Of a stretch of DNA of 64,000 bases, positions 30,570 to 40,638 are shown in pieces; position 1 is the stretch's first letter; each line of letters starts with the position of its first letter. The notes beneath the pieces were generated by a model, which saw only the letters and a list, made by a program, of their open reading frames with translations, searched no databases and had not been told where the DNA came from. The position numbers and the translations under genes were made by a program. The stretch comes from Xenophilus arseniciresistens (GTDB lineage: Bacteria > Pseudomonadota > Gammaproteobacteria > Burkholderiales > Burkholderiaceae_C), in assembly GCF_028023875.1 (NCBI RefSeq), contig NZ_JAQIPB010000010.1:62001-126000 (forward strand), written 5' to 3'.

Positions 30570-30590
30570 GAGTTCGCCAAAAACGAATTC
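30570..30590. promoter_or_regulatory. Candidate IclR operator upstream of hmgA
   Basis: GAGTTCG - 7 bases - CGAATTC, an inverted repeat with one mismatch, in the gap between the divergent IclR gene and hmgA. Confidence 0.5.
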
Positions 30591-30701
30591 AAGGAACATG
30601 GAGCGCGGCGCCGAAAAGACCCCGCGCACAGCAGAGACAGCCCGGCCACCCTGCGCCTTGCGCGGGCCGGCTTCATGATTGAGAAAGGCAAAGGACATTC
30701 C

Positions 30702-32027
30702 ATGAGCAGCGACACCGCAAGCGCTTCCTCCTCCGCTTTGCGCTACCAGAGCGGCTTTGGCAACGAGTACGCCACCGAAGCCGTGGCCGGCGCCCTGCCG
30801 CAGGGCCGCAACAGCCCGCAGCGCGCGCCTTTTGATCTGTACCCCGAGCTGATCTCGGGCACGGCCTTCACGGCACCGCGGCATGAGCAGCGCCGCAGCT
30901 GGATGTACCGCCGCCAGCCTTCGGTGGTGGCCGGGCGCTACCAGCCCTATGCCCAGCCGCTGTGGACCACGGGCGGCGACCGCGACATGGCATTGCCGCC
31001 CGAGCCGCTGCGCTGGAACCCCATCGCCTTCGAGCCCGGCGTGGAGGCCGACTTCGTCGACGGCATGCGCACCCTGGCCGCCAATGGCGATGCCGACGCC
31101 CAAAGCGGCGTGGGCTCGCTGGTGTACCTGGCCACGCGCTCCATGGGGCGCCGCGCCTTCGTCAATGCCGATGCCGAGCTGCTGCTGGTGCCGCAGCAGG
31201 GCCGCCTGCGCATCACCACCGAGCTGGGCCTGCTCGACGTGAAGCCCGGCGAGATCGCCGTGCTGCCGCGCGGCCTGGCCTTCAAGGTCGACCTGGTCGA
31301 TGGCCCGGCCCGCGGCTATGTCTGCGAAAACTACGGCGCCCAGTTCCGCCTGCCCGAGTTGGGCCCCATCGGCTCCAACGGCCTGGCCAATGCGCGCGAC
31401 TTCCTCGCGCCCGTGGCGGCCTACGAACAGGAGGAGGGCGCCTACGAGCTGATCAAGAAATTCGGCGGCCGCTTCTGGCGCGCGCCGGCCAAGGGCACGC
31501 CCTTCAACGTGGTGGCCTGGCACGGCAACCTGGCGCCCGTGAAGTACGACACCGTCAACTTCATGACCATCGGCTCGATCAGCTTCGACCATCCCGATCC
31601 GTCCATCTTCACCGTGCTCACCTCGCCCAGCGACACGCCCGGCACGGCCAACTGCGACTTCGTCATCTTCCCGCCGCGCTGGCTGGTGATGGAAGACACC
31701 TTCCGTCCGCCCTGGTACCACCGCAACCTCATGAGCGAATTCATGGGCCTGGTCTATGGCGAGTACGACGCCAAGCCCGGCGGCTTCAAGCCCGGCGGGG
31801 CCAGCCTGCACAATGCCATGGTGCCGCACGGCCCCGACGAAGAGGCTTTCGAGAAGGCCTCCTCGGCCCCGCTTGCGCCGCAGAAGCTGGACAACACGCT
31901 GGCCTTCATGTTCGAGAGCCGCTATCGCTTCATTCCCACCGCCTACGCGATGAACACCGCGCCGCTGGACCACGGCTACGCCGACTGCTGGGCCGGCCTC
32001 AAAGACAAGTTTTCCGCTGCCGCCTGA
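30702..32027 (+). CDS. hmgA: Homogentisate 1,2-dioxygenase
   Basis: 441 residues. N-terminal [26 protein letters not shown] and the C-terminal cupin core with [33 protein letters not shown] and [20 protein letters not shown], which contain the iron-binding His/Glu ligands, followed by [15 protein letters not shown]. It opens the ring of homogentisate to maleylacetoacetate using Fe(II) and O2, in tyrosine and phenylalanine catabolism. ATG 30702 has AAAGGA upstream; an ATG at 30675 in frame is less well placed. fahA follows after about 15 bases. Confidence 0.97.
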   Translation: MSSDTASASSSALRYQSGFGNEYATEAVAGALPQGRNSPQRAPFDLYPELISGTAFTAPRHEQRRSWMYRRQPSVVAGRYQPYAQPLWTTGGDRDMALPPEPLRWNPIAFEPGVEADFVDGMRTLAANGDADAQSGVGSLVYLATRSMGRRAFVNADAELLLVPQQGRLRITTELGLLDVKPGEIAVLPRGLAFKVDLVDGPARGYVCENYGAQFRLPELGPIGSNGLANARDFLAPVAAYEQEEGAYELIKKFGGRFWRAPAKGTPFNVVAWHGNLAPVKYDTVNFMTIGSISFDHPDPSIFTVLTSPSDTPGTANCDFVIFPPRWLVMEDTFRPPWYHRNLMSEFMGLVYGEYDAKPGGFKPGGASLHNAMVPHGPDEEAFEKASSAPLAPQKLDNTLAFMFESRYRFIPTAYAMNTAPLDHGYADCWAGLKDKFSAAA

Positions 32028-32042
32028 CCCCCCGGAGACCCC

Positions 32043-33314
32043 ATGACCTTCACCCTCGACGCCACCCATGACACCCAGCGCAAGAGCTGGGTCGAATCCG
32101 CCAATGCCGCCGGCAGCGACTTCCCGATCCAGAACCTGCCCTTCGGCCGCTTCCGTGCGGCTGGCAGCAGCGAAGCCTTCCGCATCGGCGTGGCCATCGG
32201 CGACCAGATCCTGGACCTGCGCGCAGCGGGCCTGATCGCCACCGACGACATGAACGCGCTGATGGCCGCCGCACCCGCCGAGCGCCAGGCGCTGCGCCTG
32301 AAGATCTCGGACGGCCTGGCCGCGGGCAGCCCGCAGCAGGCCGCATGGGCCCAGGCCCTGCTGCCGCAGGCCCAGGCCGAATACACCGTGCCCTGCAAGG
32401 TGGGCGACTACACCGACTTCTACACCGGCATCCACCACGCCACCACCATCGGCAAGCTGTTCCGCCCCGACCAGCCGCTGATGCCCAACTACAAGTGGGT
32501 GCCCATCGGCTACCACGGGCGCGCCAGCTCCATCGTGGTCAGCGGCCAGTCCTTCAAGCGCCCGCAGGGCCAGACCAAGGCGCCCGATGCCACCGAACCC
32601 AGCTTCGGTCCCTGCAAGCGCCTGGACTACGAGCTGGAACTGGGCTTCTACGTGGGCCAGGGCAATGCGCTGGGCGAATCCATTGGCATCGACCAGGCCG
32701 AGGCGCACCTGTTCGGCGTGGGCCTGTTCAACGACTGGTCGGCGCGCGACCTGCAGGCCTGGGAATACCAGCCGCTGGGGCCCTTCCTGGCCAAGAACTT
32801 CGCCTCCACCGTCTCGCCCTGGATCGTGACCATGGAGGCGCTCGCCCCCTTCCGCGCTCCCTTCACGCGGCCCGAGGGCGACCCGCAGCCGCTGCCCTAC
32901 CTGGACGGCGCAGTCAACCGCGCGCAGGGCCAGCTGGACATCACGCTGGAGGTCTATGTGCAGACCGCGAAGATGCGCGCCGAAGGTGCCGAGCCCGCGC
33001 GCCTGACCCATGGCCGCGTCAAGGACGCCGCCTACTGGACCGCCGCGCAACTGGTGGCGCACCACACGGTCAACGGCTGCAACCTGCAGCCTGGCGACCT
33101 GCTGGGCTCGGGCACGCTCTCGGGCCCCACGCTGGACGCCGCCGGCTCGCTGATGGAACTCACGCTGGGCGGCAAGCAGGCCATCACCTTGCCCAACGGC
33201 GAGCAGCGCACCTTCCTGCAGGACGGCGACACGCTGATCCTGCGCGGCTGGTGCGAACGCGAAGGCGCGGTGCGCATCGGCCTGGGCGAGGCGAGCGGGA
33301 CGGTGCTGGCCTGA
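32043..33314 (+). CDS. fahA: Fumarylacetoacetase
   Basis: 423 residues. The N-terminal SH3-like domain (about 15-115) is followed by the catalytic FAH domain with DYTDFYTGIHHATTIGKLFRP, the YELELGFYVGQGN metal-binding acidic cluster, FGVGLFNDWSARDLQAWEY and LGSGTLSGP. It splits fumarylacetoacetate to fumarate and acetoacetate. The maleylacetoacetate isomerase gene (maiA), needed between HmgA and this enzyme, is not in the window. The gene is separated from hmgA only by a short gap containing GGAGA. Confidence 0.97.
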   Translation: MTFTLDATHDTQRKSWVESANAAGSDFPIQNLPFGRFRAAGSSEAFRIGVAIGDQILDLRAAGLIATDDMNALMAAAPAERQALRLKISDGLAAGSPQQAAWAQALLPQAQAEYTVPCKVGDYTDFYTGIHHATTIGKLFRPDQPLMPNYKWVPIGYHGRASSIVVSGQSFKRPQGQTKAPDATEPSFGPCKRLDYELELGFYVGQGNALGESIGIDQAEAHLFGVGLFNDWSARDLQAWEYQPLGPFLAKNFASTVSPWIVTMEALAPFRAPFTRPEGDPQPLPYLDGAVNRAQGQLDITLEVYVQTAKMRAEGAEPARLTHGRVKDAAYWTAAQLVAHHTVNGCNLQPGDLLGSGTLSGPTLDAAGSLMELTLGGKQAITLPNGEQRTFLQDGDTLILRGWCEREGAVRIGLGEASGTVLA

Positions 33315-33321
33315 GGCCGCG

Positions 33322-34530
33322 TCAGTCCATGACGGCCGCGCCGGCCTCCGGATAAAGGTTGGGGAACAGGATGCCAAGCGTATGCAGCGGAAAGCCGCTG
33401 CGCAGCACGCCGCGGTGGCCTTCGCTGCGCAGCAGGCCGTCCTTGAGCAGGCGCGAAATCACCTTTCGCGCCGTGCGTTCCTCCAGCCCGGTCATGCGGG
33501 TGAATTCGCCGCGCGACAGGCTGCCTGCAGCCGCCACCATCTGCAGCGGCAACACGGCCTCGGGGCGGTACTCGCTGCCGCCGCTGGTGGCGCCTTGCAG
33601 CAGCACGAAGGCGTGCAGCCGGTCCTTCAGGCGATCCAGGTCCAGCATGCGGGTCATGAAGTCGACCTGGTCTTCGCACATCGCCAGAAAGTAGTGGCAC
33701 CAGTCGCGCAAGGTGCTTTCGCTGAGATTGCCGCGCCCGTCCAGATCGCCTTGCCGCATGGCGTCCGCAGCGTCCAGCGCCAGGTAGTAGCGCTCACGGT
33801 CGCGCGCCAGCCCCCGGTTCACCGACCACAGGCCGCCGCTGAGCGGAAACAGCGCGCAATGGGTCTGCAGACGCACCGCCCGGCCATTGCCATCCTCAAA
33901 GGGGTGGACCCACATCATTCGGTGATGGGCGCTGGCGATGGTGTAGAGCACGGCGTCGACGCCCTTGAGGCGTCCGTACACCTCGTCCATGCGCGCCAGA
34001 AAGCGCGGCACCGCAGCCCACACGGGCGGCTGGTGGCGGCCGATGGCGACATCGTGCTGCCTGAGCGCGCCGGGCACCAAGGTGCGGCCATCCTCGGTTC
34101 GCCGATCCTCGTCGGGCAGCCGCGCATAGAGGCTGCGGTGGGCCTGCTGCACAAAGTCGCTGCTCAAGGCCGCCGCTTCGGTGCTGACCCCGGCTTCGAG
34201 TTCGCGTTCGGCTTCGATGTGTGCCAGCGCCAGCCGCTGACGCGCAGCCACATCCGGGCGGGCTGAAAAATCCTGGCGCAGCGCGCGTTCGATGTGGGCC
34301 GGATGGGTGCTCTGCCCCTCGATGCCGTTCGAATAGTGGGAATTCATCGAGCGCACGATTTCGCGCAGCGCAGCGCGCACGGGCTCGCTGGCCGCGCCGC
34401 GCAGGGCGGCCGACTTTTCGAAGATGCGGCGGGTGCTTTCGCGCAGCGGATCCAGTTGCAGGGCCGGCGTCAGCGGCTCGAACTGGTGAGGCTGCTCAAC
34501 AACCGCGATGGGACGGGGCGGGGCGGACAT
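33322..34530 (-). CDS. Fic-domain protein with inhibitory motif and C-terminal wHTH
   Basis: 402 residues. The canonical Fic motif HPFEDGNGRAVR has catalytic H209, so it should transfer AMP (or another nucleotide moiety) to a target protein. An N-terminal inhibitory helix motif, S67-N-G-I-E71-G, matches [S/T]xxxE[G/N] and marks a class II, self-inhibited Fic. The C-terminal region (about 305-390) looks like a winged helix (GEFTRMTGLEERTARKVISRLLKDGLL), seen in many stand-alone Fic proteins. It is convergent with fahA, seven bases apart. A 34-bp palindrome and a triple 12-bp repeat lie just upstream and may be the autoregulatory operator. Confidence 0.93.
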   Translation of the reverse strand: MSAPPRPIAVVEQPHQFEPLTPALQLDPLRESTRRIFEKSAALRGAASEPVRAALREIVRSMNSHYSNGIEGQSTHPAHIERALRQDFSARPDVAARQRLALAHIEAERELEAGVSTEAAALSSDFVQQAHRSLYARLPDEDRRTEDGRTLVPGALRQHDVAIGRHQPPVWAAVPRFLARMDEVYGRLKGVDAVLYTIASAHHRMMWVHPFEDGNGRAVRLQTHCALFPLSGGLWSVNRGLARDRERYYLALDAADAMRQGDLDGRGNLSESTLRDWCHYFLAMCEDQVDFMTRMLDLDRLKDRLHAFVLLQGATSGGSEYRPEAVLPLQMVAAAGSLSRGEFTRMTGLEERTARKVISRLLKDGLLRSEGHRGVLRSGFPLHTLGILFPNLYPEAGAAVMD

Positions 34531-34561
34531 GATTCCGGTTTGGTTTCCGGAAAACTGATGG

Positions 34562-34595
34562 ATTTTTCATTTCCTGAAAACAGGTTATGAAAAAT
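34562..34595. promoter_or_regulatory. 34-bp near-perfect palindrome upstream of the Fic gene
   Basis: ATTTTTCAT-TT-CCTG-AAAA-CAGG-TT-ATGAAAAAT: 15-base arms with only the inner TT/TT pair mismatched and an AAAA centre. Located 32 bases upstream of the Fic start codon, in a conspicuously A/T-rich spot. Probably an operator or a bidirectional terminator-like element. Confidence 0.7.
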
Positions 34596-34611
34596 GGCAG
34601 CGATTCAATTT

Positions 34612-34647
34612 CCGGTTCGAGTGCCGGTTCGAATGCTGGTTCTGAGG
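34612..34647. repeat. Three imperfect 12-bp tandem repeats
   Basis: CCGGTTCGAGTG, CCGGTTCGAATG and CTGGTTCTGAGG in direct succession, between the palindrome upstream of the Fic gene and the 3' end of dctD. The period is slightly longer than one DNA helical turn. Confidence 0.7.
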
Positions 34648-34656
34648 CCTCAGCGC

Positions 34657-36033
<1,377 letters not shown>

Positions 36034-36052
36034 GGGCAGGGAGGGCGCCGTC

Positions 36053-37909
36053 TCAGGGCGCGGCGGGAAGCTCGAGGACGAAGGCCACGGACAGGCCTTC
36101 GGGGCGCTCATTGTCGGCGGCCAGGCGCAGGCTGCCGCCAAAGCCCGCCACCAGGTGCGAGGAGATCATCAGCCCCAACCCCAGGCCCTGGCCCACGGGC
36201 TTGGTGGTGAAGAAGGGCTCGAACAGGCGCGCCGCCACTTCCGGGGCGATGGCCCTGCCGCCGTTGGCCACCTGGATGCGCGCCAGCCGCTGGCCTGGCT
36301 CGGGCGCCTGGGCGTCGATGCGAAGCTGGCGCTCGGGCGCCTGCGCCTCGGCCAGGGCATCGACGGCATTGCCGATCAGGTTGCCCAGCACCTGCACCAG
36401 CCGCACTTCCTCGGCCAGCACCTCCAGCGTGGCGGGCGTGGCCGCCACCTGCACCTCCACGCCCAGCGCGCGCAGGCGCGGCATGTGCAGGGCCAGCGCT
36501 TCCTGCACCGCGGCGGCCACGCTCACGGGGGCGGGCGGCGCGCTGCGCTTGTGGGCAAAGGCCTTGAGCTGGCCCGTGAGCTTGCCCAGCCGCGCCACCA
36601 GCTGGGCGATGCGCGAGAGGTTGGCGCTGGCTTCTTCGGTGCGCCCGCGCGCCAGCAGCAGCGCCGCGTTGTCCGACAGCGTGTGCAGCGCGGCCAGCGG
36701 CTGGTTGAACTCGTGCACCACCCCGGCCGACATCTGGCCCAGCACCGCGAGCTGGCCGGCATGCACCAGCTCGGCCTGGGCCGCATGCAGTTCGGCCGTG
36801 CGCGCCTGCACGCGCTGCTCCAGCGAATCGTGCGCGGCCTGCAGCGCGGCGCGGCTGGCCAGTTGCTGGCGCACCAGGCGCCGGCGCTGGCGCCAGACCA
36901 GCGCGGCCAGCAGCGCCGCCGTGGCGCCCAGTGCGGCGCTGGCCGCCGCCCAGCGCGCGGTGGCCAGCACGGGGGCCTCTTCATTGAGCAGCACCAGCTG
37001 CCAGCGGCCGCCGTCCACGCTGCGCTCGGTGGCGACGAAGGCTTCGCCCTCGACGCGCACGCGCCGTGCGGCCAGGGTGCCCGGGCCGCCGAGCTGCAGC
37101 AGCTCGCCATCGCGCCAGGCCAGCGGCTGCAGCGTGGCGCTGCCATAGCGGCGTGCGTCAGTGGCCTCGCGGTGCGCGGCCTCGTCCAGCGGCTGGCGCG
37201 GGCGGTACTTCCAGTCCTCGCGCGAGGCCAGCACCACCACGCCATGCGCATCCAGCGCCAGCATCTGGCCCGGCATCTGGCGCCAGGCGCGCTCGGCCGG
37301 CTGCAGGTCGATCTTGACCGTGGCCACGCCCTGGGCGGGGCCGCCGCGCGGCAGCGCATAGGCCAGGTAGTAGCCGGGCACGCCGCTGGTCACGCCAATG
37401 CCGTAGAAGCGCCCGCGGCCACGGGCCAGCGCCTGCTGCAGGTAGGGGCGGTACGAAAGATCGCGCCCGGCCGGGCTGCCGGGCCGGCCGTCGTCGCTGG
37501 CCGCGACCGCCAGGCCGTCGGGTGCCAGCACGTAGAGCATCTCGGCGCCCGCGATGGCGTTGAGCGCGCGCAGGTAGGCGCTGGCCTGGGCGCGCAGGCC
37601 GGCGTCCTGCGGGTGGGTCAGCAGGGCGCGCACGGGCGGCGCCGTCTCCAGCAGCGCGGGCAGGTAGTCGAAGCGGGCCAGCTCGCCCTGCAGCCGCGTG
37701 GCTTCCACCTCCAGCCGGTGGCTGGCCTCGCCGGCCAGGCGCTGCAGGCCCTGGCGCAGCATCAGCGCATGGGCGCCCCAGGCTGCGAGCGCGACCAGGG
37801 CCAGCATGCCCAGCGCGTCGCGCAGCACGCGCGGGCGACGCCAGTGCGGCACCTGGCGCGGGGCGGAAAGAGGGCGGGGCGCCGTGGGGGCGCCGGAAGC
37901 AATGGACAC
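36053..37909 (-). CDS. dctB: Sensor histidine kinase, DctB-like
   Basis: 618 residues from a GTG at 37909. Two membrane helices flank a periplasmic double-PAS (dCACHE-like) sensor: the first at about 33-50 (LGMLALVALAAWGAHALML), the second at about 330-350. The sensor contains DLSYRPYLQQALARGRGRFYGIG, a DctB hallmark. The kinase core has the H-box VVHEFNQPLAAL, N-box NLIGNAVDAL and G-box GQGLGLGLMIS. It senses C4-dicarboxylates and phosphorylates DctD. The GTG start lacks an obvious Shine-Dalgarno, and the gene begins just beyond the dctA terminator, so its promoter is unclear. Confidence 0.92.
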   Translation of the reverse strand: MSIASGAPTAPRPLSAPRQVPHWRRPRVLRDALGMLALVALAAWGAHALMLRQGLQRLAGEASHRLEVEATRLQGELARFDYLPALLETAPPVRALLTHPQDAGLRAQASAYLRALNAIAGAEMLYVLAPDGLAVAASDDGRPGSPAGRDLSYRPYLQQALARGRGRFYGIGVTSGVPGYYLAYALPRGGPAQGVATVKIDLQPAERAWRQMPGQMLALDAHGVVVLASREDWKYRPRQPLDEAAHREATDARRYGSATLQPLAWRDGELLQLGGPGTLAARRVRVEGEAFVATERSVDGGRWQLVLLNEEAPVLATARWAAASAALGATAALLAALVWRQRRRLVRQQLASRAALQAAHDSLEQRVQARTAELHAAQAELVHAGQLAVLGQMSAGVVHEFNQPLAALHTLSDNAALLLARGRTEEASANLSRIAQLVARLGKLTGQLKAFAHKRSAPPAPVSVAAAVQEALALHMPRLRALGVEVQVAATPATLEVLAEEVRLVQVLGNLIGNAVDALAEAQAPERQLRIDAQAPEPGQRLARIQVANGGRAIAPEVAARLFEPFFTTKPVGQGLGLGLMISSHLVAGFGGSLRLAADNERPEGLSVAFVLELPAAP

Positions 37910-37947
37910 GGGCCGAGTATGCGCGGCGGCCGCGGTCGGCGAAAGGC

Positions 37948-37976
37948 AAAAGGGCCACCCCGCGGGTGGCCCTTTT
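37948..37976 (-). terminator. Intrinsic terminator after dctA
   Basis: AAAAGGGCCACCC - CGC - GGGTGGCCCTTTT, a 13-bp stem symmetrical enough to act in both directions. It separates dctA from dctB on the minus strand. Confidence 0.9.
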
Positions 37977-38018
37977 GGTTGCCAGCGCGCCCCGGCGAGC
38001 GGCCGCGGCGCGTCGGGA

Positions 38019-39395
38019 TCAGGCCGAGGCCGGCTTGCCCGCATCGGTGGCCGGGAAGTGCTGCGTCACGGCGTCCAGCACCTCTTCGGGCTCCTGCGCC
38101 TCGGCCGGCGTCTCGTTGTTGAGGACCTGCTTCATGCGCTGGGTGTCCAGGTCGCCCGTCCACTTGCCCACCACCACGGTGGCCACGCCGTTGCCGATCA
38201 GGTTGGTGAGCGCGCGTGCCTCGGACATGAAGCGGTCGATGCCCAGGATCAGCGCCAGCCCCGCCACCGGCACGTTGCCCACGGCCGACAGCGTGGCCGC
38301 CAGCACGATGAAGCCCGAGCCGGTGATGCCGGCCGCCCCCTTGCTGGTGAGCAGCAGCACCAGCAGCAGCGTGATCTGCTGGGTCAGGCTCATGGGCGTG
38401 TTGGTGGCCTGCGCGATGAACACCGCCGCCATGGTCAGGTAGATCGAGGTGCCGTCCAGGTTGAAGGAATAGCCCGTGGGCACCACCAGCCCCACGGTGG
38501 ACTTGCGCACGCCCAGGTTCTCCAGCTTGGCCATGATGCGCGGCAGCACCGATTCGGAGGACGACGTGCCCAGCACGATCAGCAGTTCCTCCTTGATGTA
38601 CTTGATGAACTTCCAGATCGAGAAGCCGTGCGCGCGCGCGATGCCGCCCAGGATCACGAAGATGAACAGCAGGCAGGTGACGTAGAAGGTGGCCATCAGC
38701 TGGCCCAGCTGCACCAGCGAGCTCACGCCGTACTTGCCGATGGTGAAGGCCATGGCGCCGAAGGCGCCGATGGGCGCGACCTTCATGATGTAGCCCACGA
38801 TCACGAACAGCACGTGCGAGAACTTCTCGATGAAGTCGAACACCAGCGTGCCGCGGCCGCCGAACTTGTGCAGCGCGAAGCCGAACATCACCGAGAACAG
38901 CAGCACCTGCAGGATCTCGCCCTTGGCGAAGGCGTCCACCACGGTGCTGGGGATCACGTGCAGCAGGAAGTCCACGGTGCCCTGCATCTGGCCGGGCTTG
39001 GTGTAGGCGGCGATGGACTTGGTGTCCAGCTGGCTGACGTCCACGTTCATGCCCACGCCGGGCTTGATGACGTTGATGATCACCAGGCCCACGATCAGCG
39101 CGATGGTCGAGACGATCTCGAAGTACAGCAGCGCGTAGCCGCCGGTCTTGCCCACGCGCTTCATGTCCTCCATGCCCGCGATGCCGACCACCACGGTGCA
39201 GAAGATGATGGGCGCGATGATCATCTTGATCAGCTTGATGAAGCCGTCGCCCAGTGGCTTCATGGCCGCGCCGGTCTCGGGCCAGAAGTGGCCCAGGATC
39301 ACGCCGATCACGATGGCCGTGATGACCTGGAAGTACAGGGATTTGTAGAAGGGTTGGGCGCGGGGCGCGGGGCTGCTCGGGTCGGTGTGTTCCAT
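38019..39395 (-). CDS. dctA: C4-dicarboxylate transporter DctA
   Basis: 458 residues, the dicarboxylate/amino acid:cation symporter (SLC1-like) fold with about eight helices and two re-entrant hairpins. Signatures are [17 protein letters not shown] (hairpin 1), [17 protein letters not shown] (TM7) and [20 protein letters not shown] (hairpin 2). It imports succinate, fumarate and malate. Its expression should depend on sigma-54 and DctD: a full -24/-12 promoter sits at 39441-39455 and a palindrome about 100 bases further upstream. Order dctA-dctB-dctD on one strand makes a compact sensing and uptake unit. Confidence 0.97.
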   Translation of the reverse strand: MEHTDPSSPAPRAQPFYKSLYFQVITAIVIGVILGHFWPETGAAMKPLGDGFIKLIKMIIAPIIFCTVVVGIAGMEDMKRVGKTGGYALLYFEIVSTIALIVGLVIINVIKPGVGMNVDVSQLDTKSIAAYTKPGQMQGTVDFLLHVIPSTVVDAFAKGEILQVLLFSVMFGFALHKFGGRGTLVFDFIEKFSHVLFVIVGYIMKVAPIGAFGAMAFTIGKYGVSSLVQLGQLMATFYVTCLLFIFVILGGIARAHGFSIWKFIKYIKEELLIVLGTSSSESVLPRIMAKLENLGVRKSTVGLVVPTGYSFNLDGTSIYLTMAAVFIAQATNTPMSLTQQITLLLVLLLTSKGAAGITGSGFIVLAATLSAVGNVPVAGLALILGIDRFMSEARALTNLIGNGVATVVVGKWTGDLDTQRMKQVLNNETPAEAQEPEEVLDAVTQHFPATDAGKPASA

Positions 39396-39440
39396 GGTGG
39401 GCCTCCTTAAGGTGTCTCCGGCGTTCGGTCGCCAGAGAGG

Positions 39441-39455
39441 GCAAGAGCAATGCCA
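39441..39455 (-). promoter_or_regulatory. Sigma-54 promoter of dctA
   Basis: On the minus strand TGGCATTGCTCTTGC: GG at -24 and GC at -12 with exact spacing to the consensus TGGCAC-N5-TTGC. The dctA ATG lies about 45 bases downstream. Confidence 0.88.
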
Positions 39456-39536
39456 GCCCCGCCGGGCCTTGCGGATGCGCCCAAGCCGTTGATCTGGAAC
39501 GACTTTTATGGAGGCCCGCCGCCGCGGGCGTGGAAC

Positions 39537-39567
39537 TTCCGGAATGCGCCGCCCCGGCGCTTCCGGA
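39537..39567. promoter_or_regulatory. Candidate DctD upstream activator site
   Basis: TTCCGGAATGCGCCG - CCC - CGGCGCTTCCGGA is an inverted repeat with one base missing in the right arm. It lies about 100 bases upstream of the dctA sigma-54 promoter, the usual enhancer distance. Confidence 0.6.
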
Positions 39568-39589
39568 TGGTCAGAACGGCAGCAAAGGG

Positions 39590-40528
39590 TTAACCCTGGG
39601 GGTCGACGGCCACCGGCGTGCCGCCGGCGGGCGGGGCATGGCCCGGGAAGAGCTGGGCCAGGGTGCGCCGCAGCCAGGCGTTGCCCGCGTCTTCGTGAAA
39701 GCGCGTGTGCCAGTGCTGCTTGACGGCGTAGGAGGGCAGGGCAAAGGGCGGCGCCAGCAGCCGGACCTTTTCCTGGGTGGCCAGGATGTGGCCCAGCGCG
39801 CTAGGCACCATGGCGATCAGCTCGGTGCGCGCGACGATGCGCGCCACGCTCAGGAAGCTCGACAGGTGCACCGCCACCTGCCGCTGCACGCCCAGCCGCG
39901 CCAGGTTCTTGTCGACGATGGCATGGCCCGTGCCCGAGGAGGCCACCACCGCGTGGCCTTCCAGCTCGAAGCGCTTGCGCGTGAGCCGCTGGCCGATGCG
40001 CGGGTGCGCGCTGGCGGCCAGGCACACGAAGTTCTGCATGAACAGCTTCTGCTGGTAGAAGCCCGCGTCCAGCTGCGGCATGAAGCCCACGGCCAGGTCC
40101 AGCGCGCCTTCTTCGAGGCGCCGGGCGCTGGCGTTGGAAATGATCTCGGTCTCGATGTGCACGCCCGGCGCCTGCTGGCGCAGGTGCCCCAGCAGGGTCG
40201 GCAGCAGCACCACCTCGCTGATGTCCGTCATGCAGATGCGAAAGCTGCGTTCGGCGCGTGCCGGGTCGAAGCCGCGCTGGCTGCCTCTGGCCTGCGCAAG
40301 CTGCGCCAGCACCTCGCTCAGGTGCGGGTGGATGCGCTGCGCATGGGGCGTGGGCAGCATGCCCTGGGCCGTGCGCGTGAACAGGCGGTCGTCGAAATGC
40401 GCGCGCAGCTTGTTGAGCATGGTGCTGGCCGCGGCCTGGGCGATGCCCAACCGCTCGGCCGCGCGCGACACGCTGCCGGTGCGGTAGACCGCATCGAACA
40501 CCGCCAGCCATTCCAGATCGAGGCGCAT
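39590..40528 (-). CDS. LysR-family regulator
   Basis: 312 residues. The helix-turn-helix is at about 4-62 ([46 protein letters not shown]), in the NodD/NahR/LinR-like branch. The effector domain follows. It is divergent from the flavin monooxygenase gene at 40639, with only 110 bases between starts and a palindrome in the middle, so it almost certainly controls that operon. NahR-like members usually sense aromatic acids, in keeping with the neighbour. Alternatively it may control only itself. Confidence 0.92.
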   Translation of the reverse strand: MRLDLEWLAVFDAVYRTGSVSRAAERLGIAQAAASTMLNKLRAHFDDRLFTRTAQGMLPTPHAQRIHPHLSEVLAQLAQARGSQRGFDPARAERSFRICMTDISEVVLLPTLLGHLRQQAPGVHIETEIISNASARRLEEGALDLAVGFMPQLDAGFYQQKLFMQNFVCLAASAHPRIGQRLTRKRFELEGHAVVASSGTGHAIVDKNLARLGVQRQVAVHLSSFLSVARIVARTELIAMVPSALGHILATQEKVRLLAPPFALPSYAVKQHWHTRFHEDAGNAWLRRTLAQLFPGHAPPAGGTPVAVDPQG

Positions 40529-40541
40529 CTCCTTGAACCAC

Positions 40542-40558
40542 TATCTCGTTTCGAGATA
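40542..40558. promoter_or_regulatory. LysR-type operator palindrome
   Basis: TATCTCG - TTT - CGAGATA, a perfect 7-bp inverted repeat in the 110-base gap between the divergent LysR and monooxygenase genes; the T-N11-A spacing fits LysR boxes. Confidence 0.75.
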
Positions 40559-40638
40559 AAGAGTATCCGCTCTGTGCGCTTGATCGGATAGTGGGGCCTT
40601 GCGAACAATGCGGGCAGCATCCACACAGAGACATTGCG

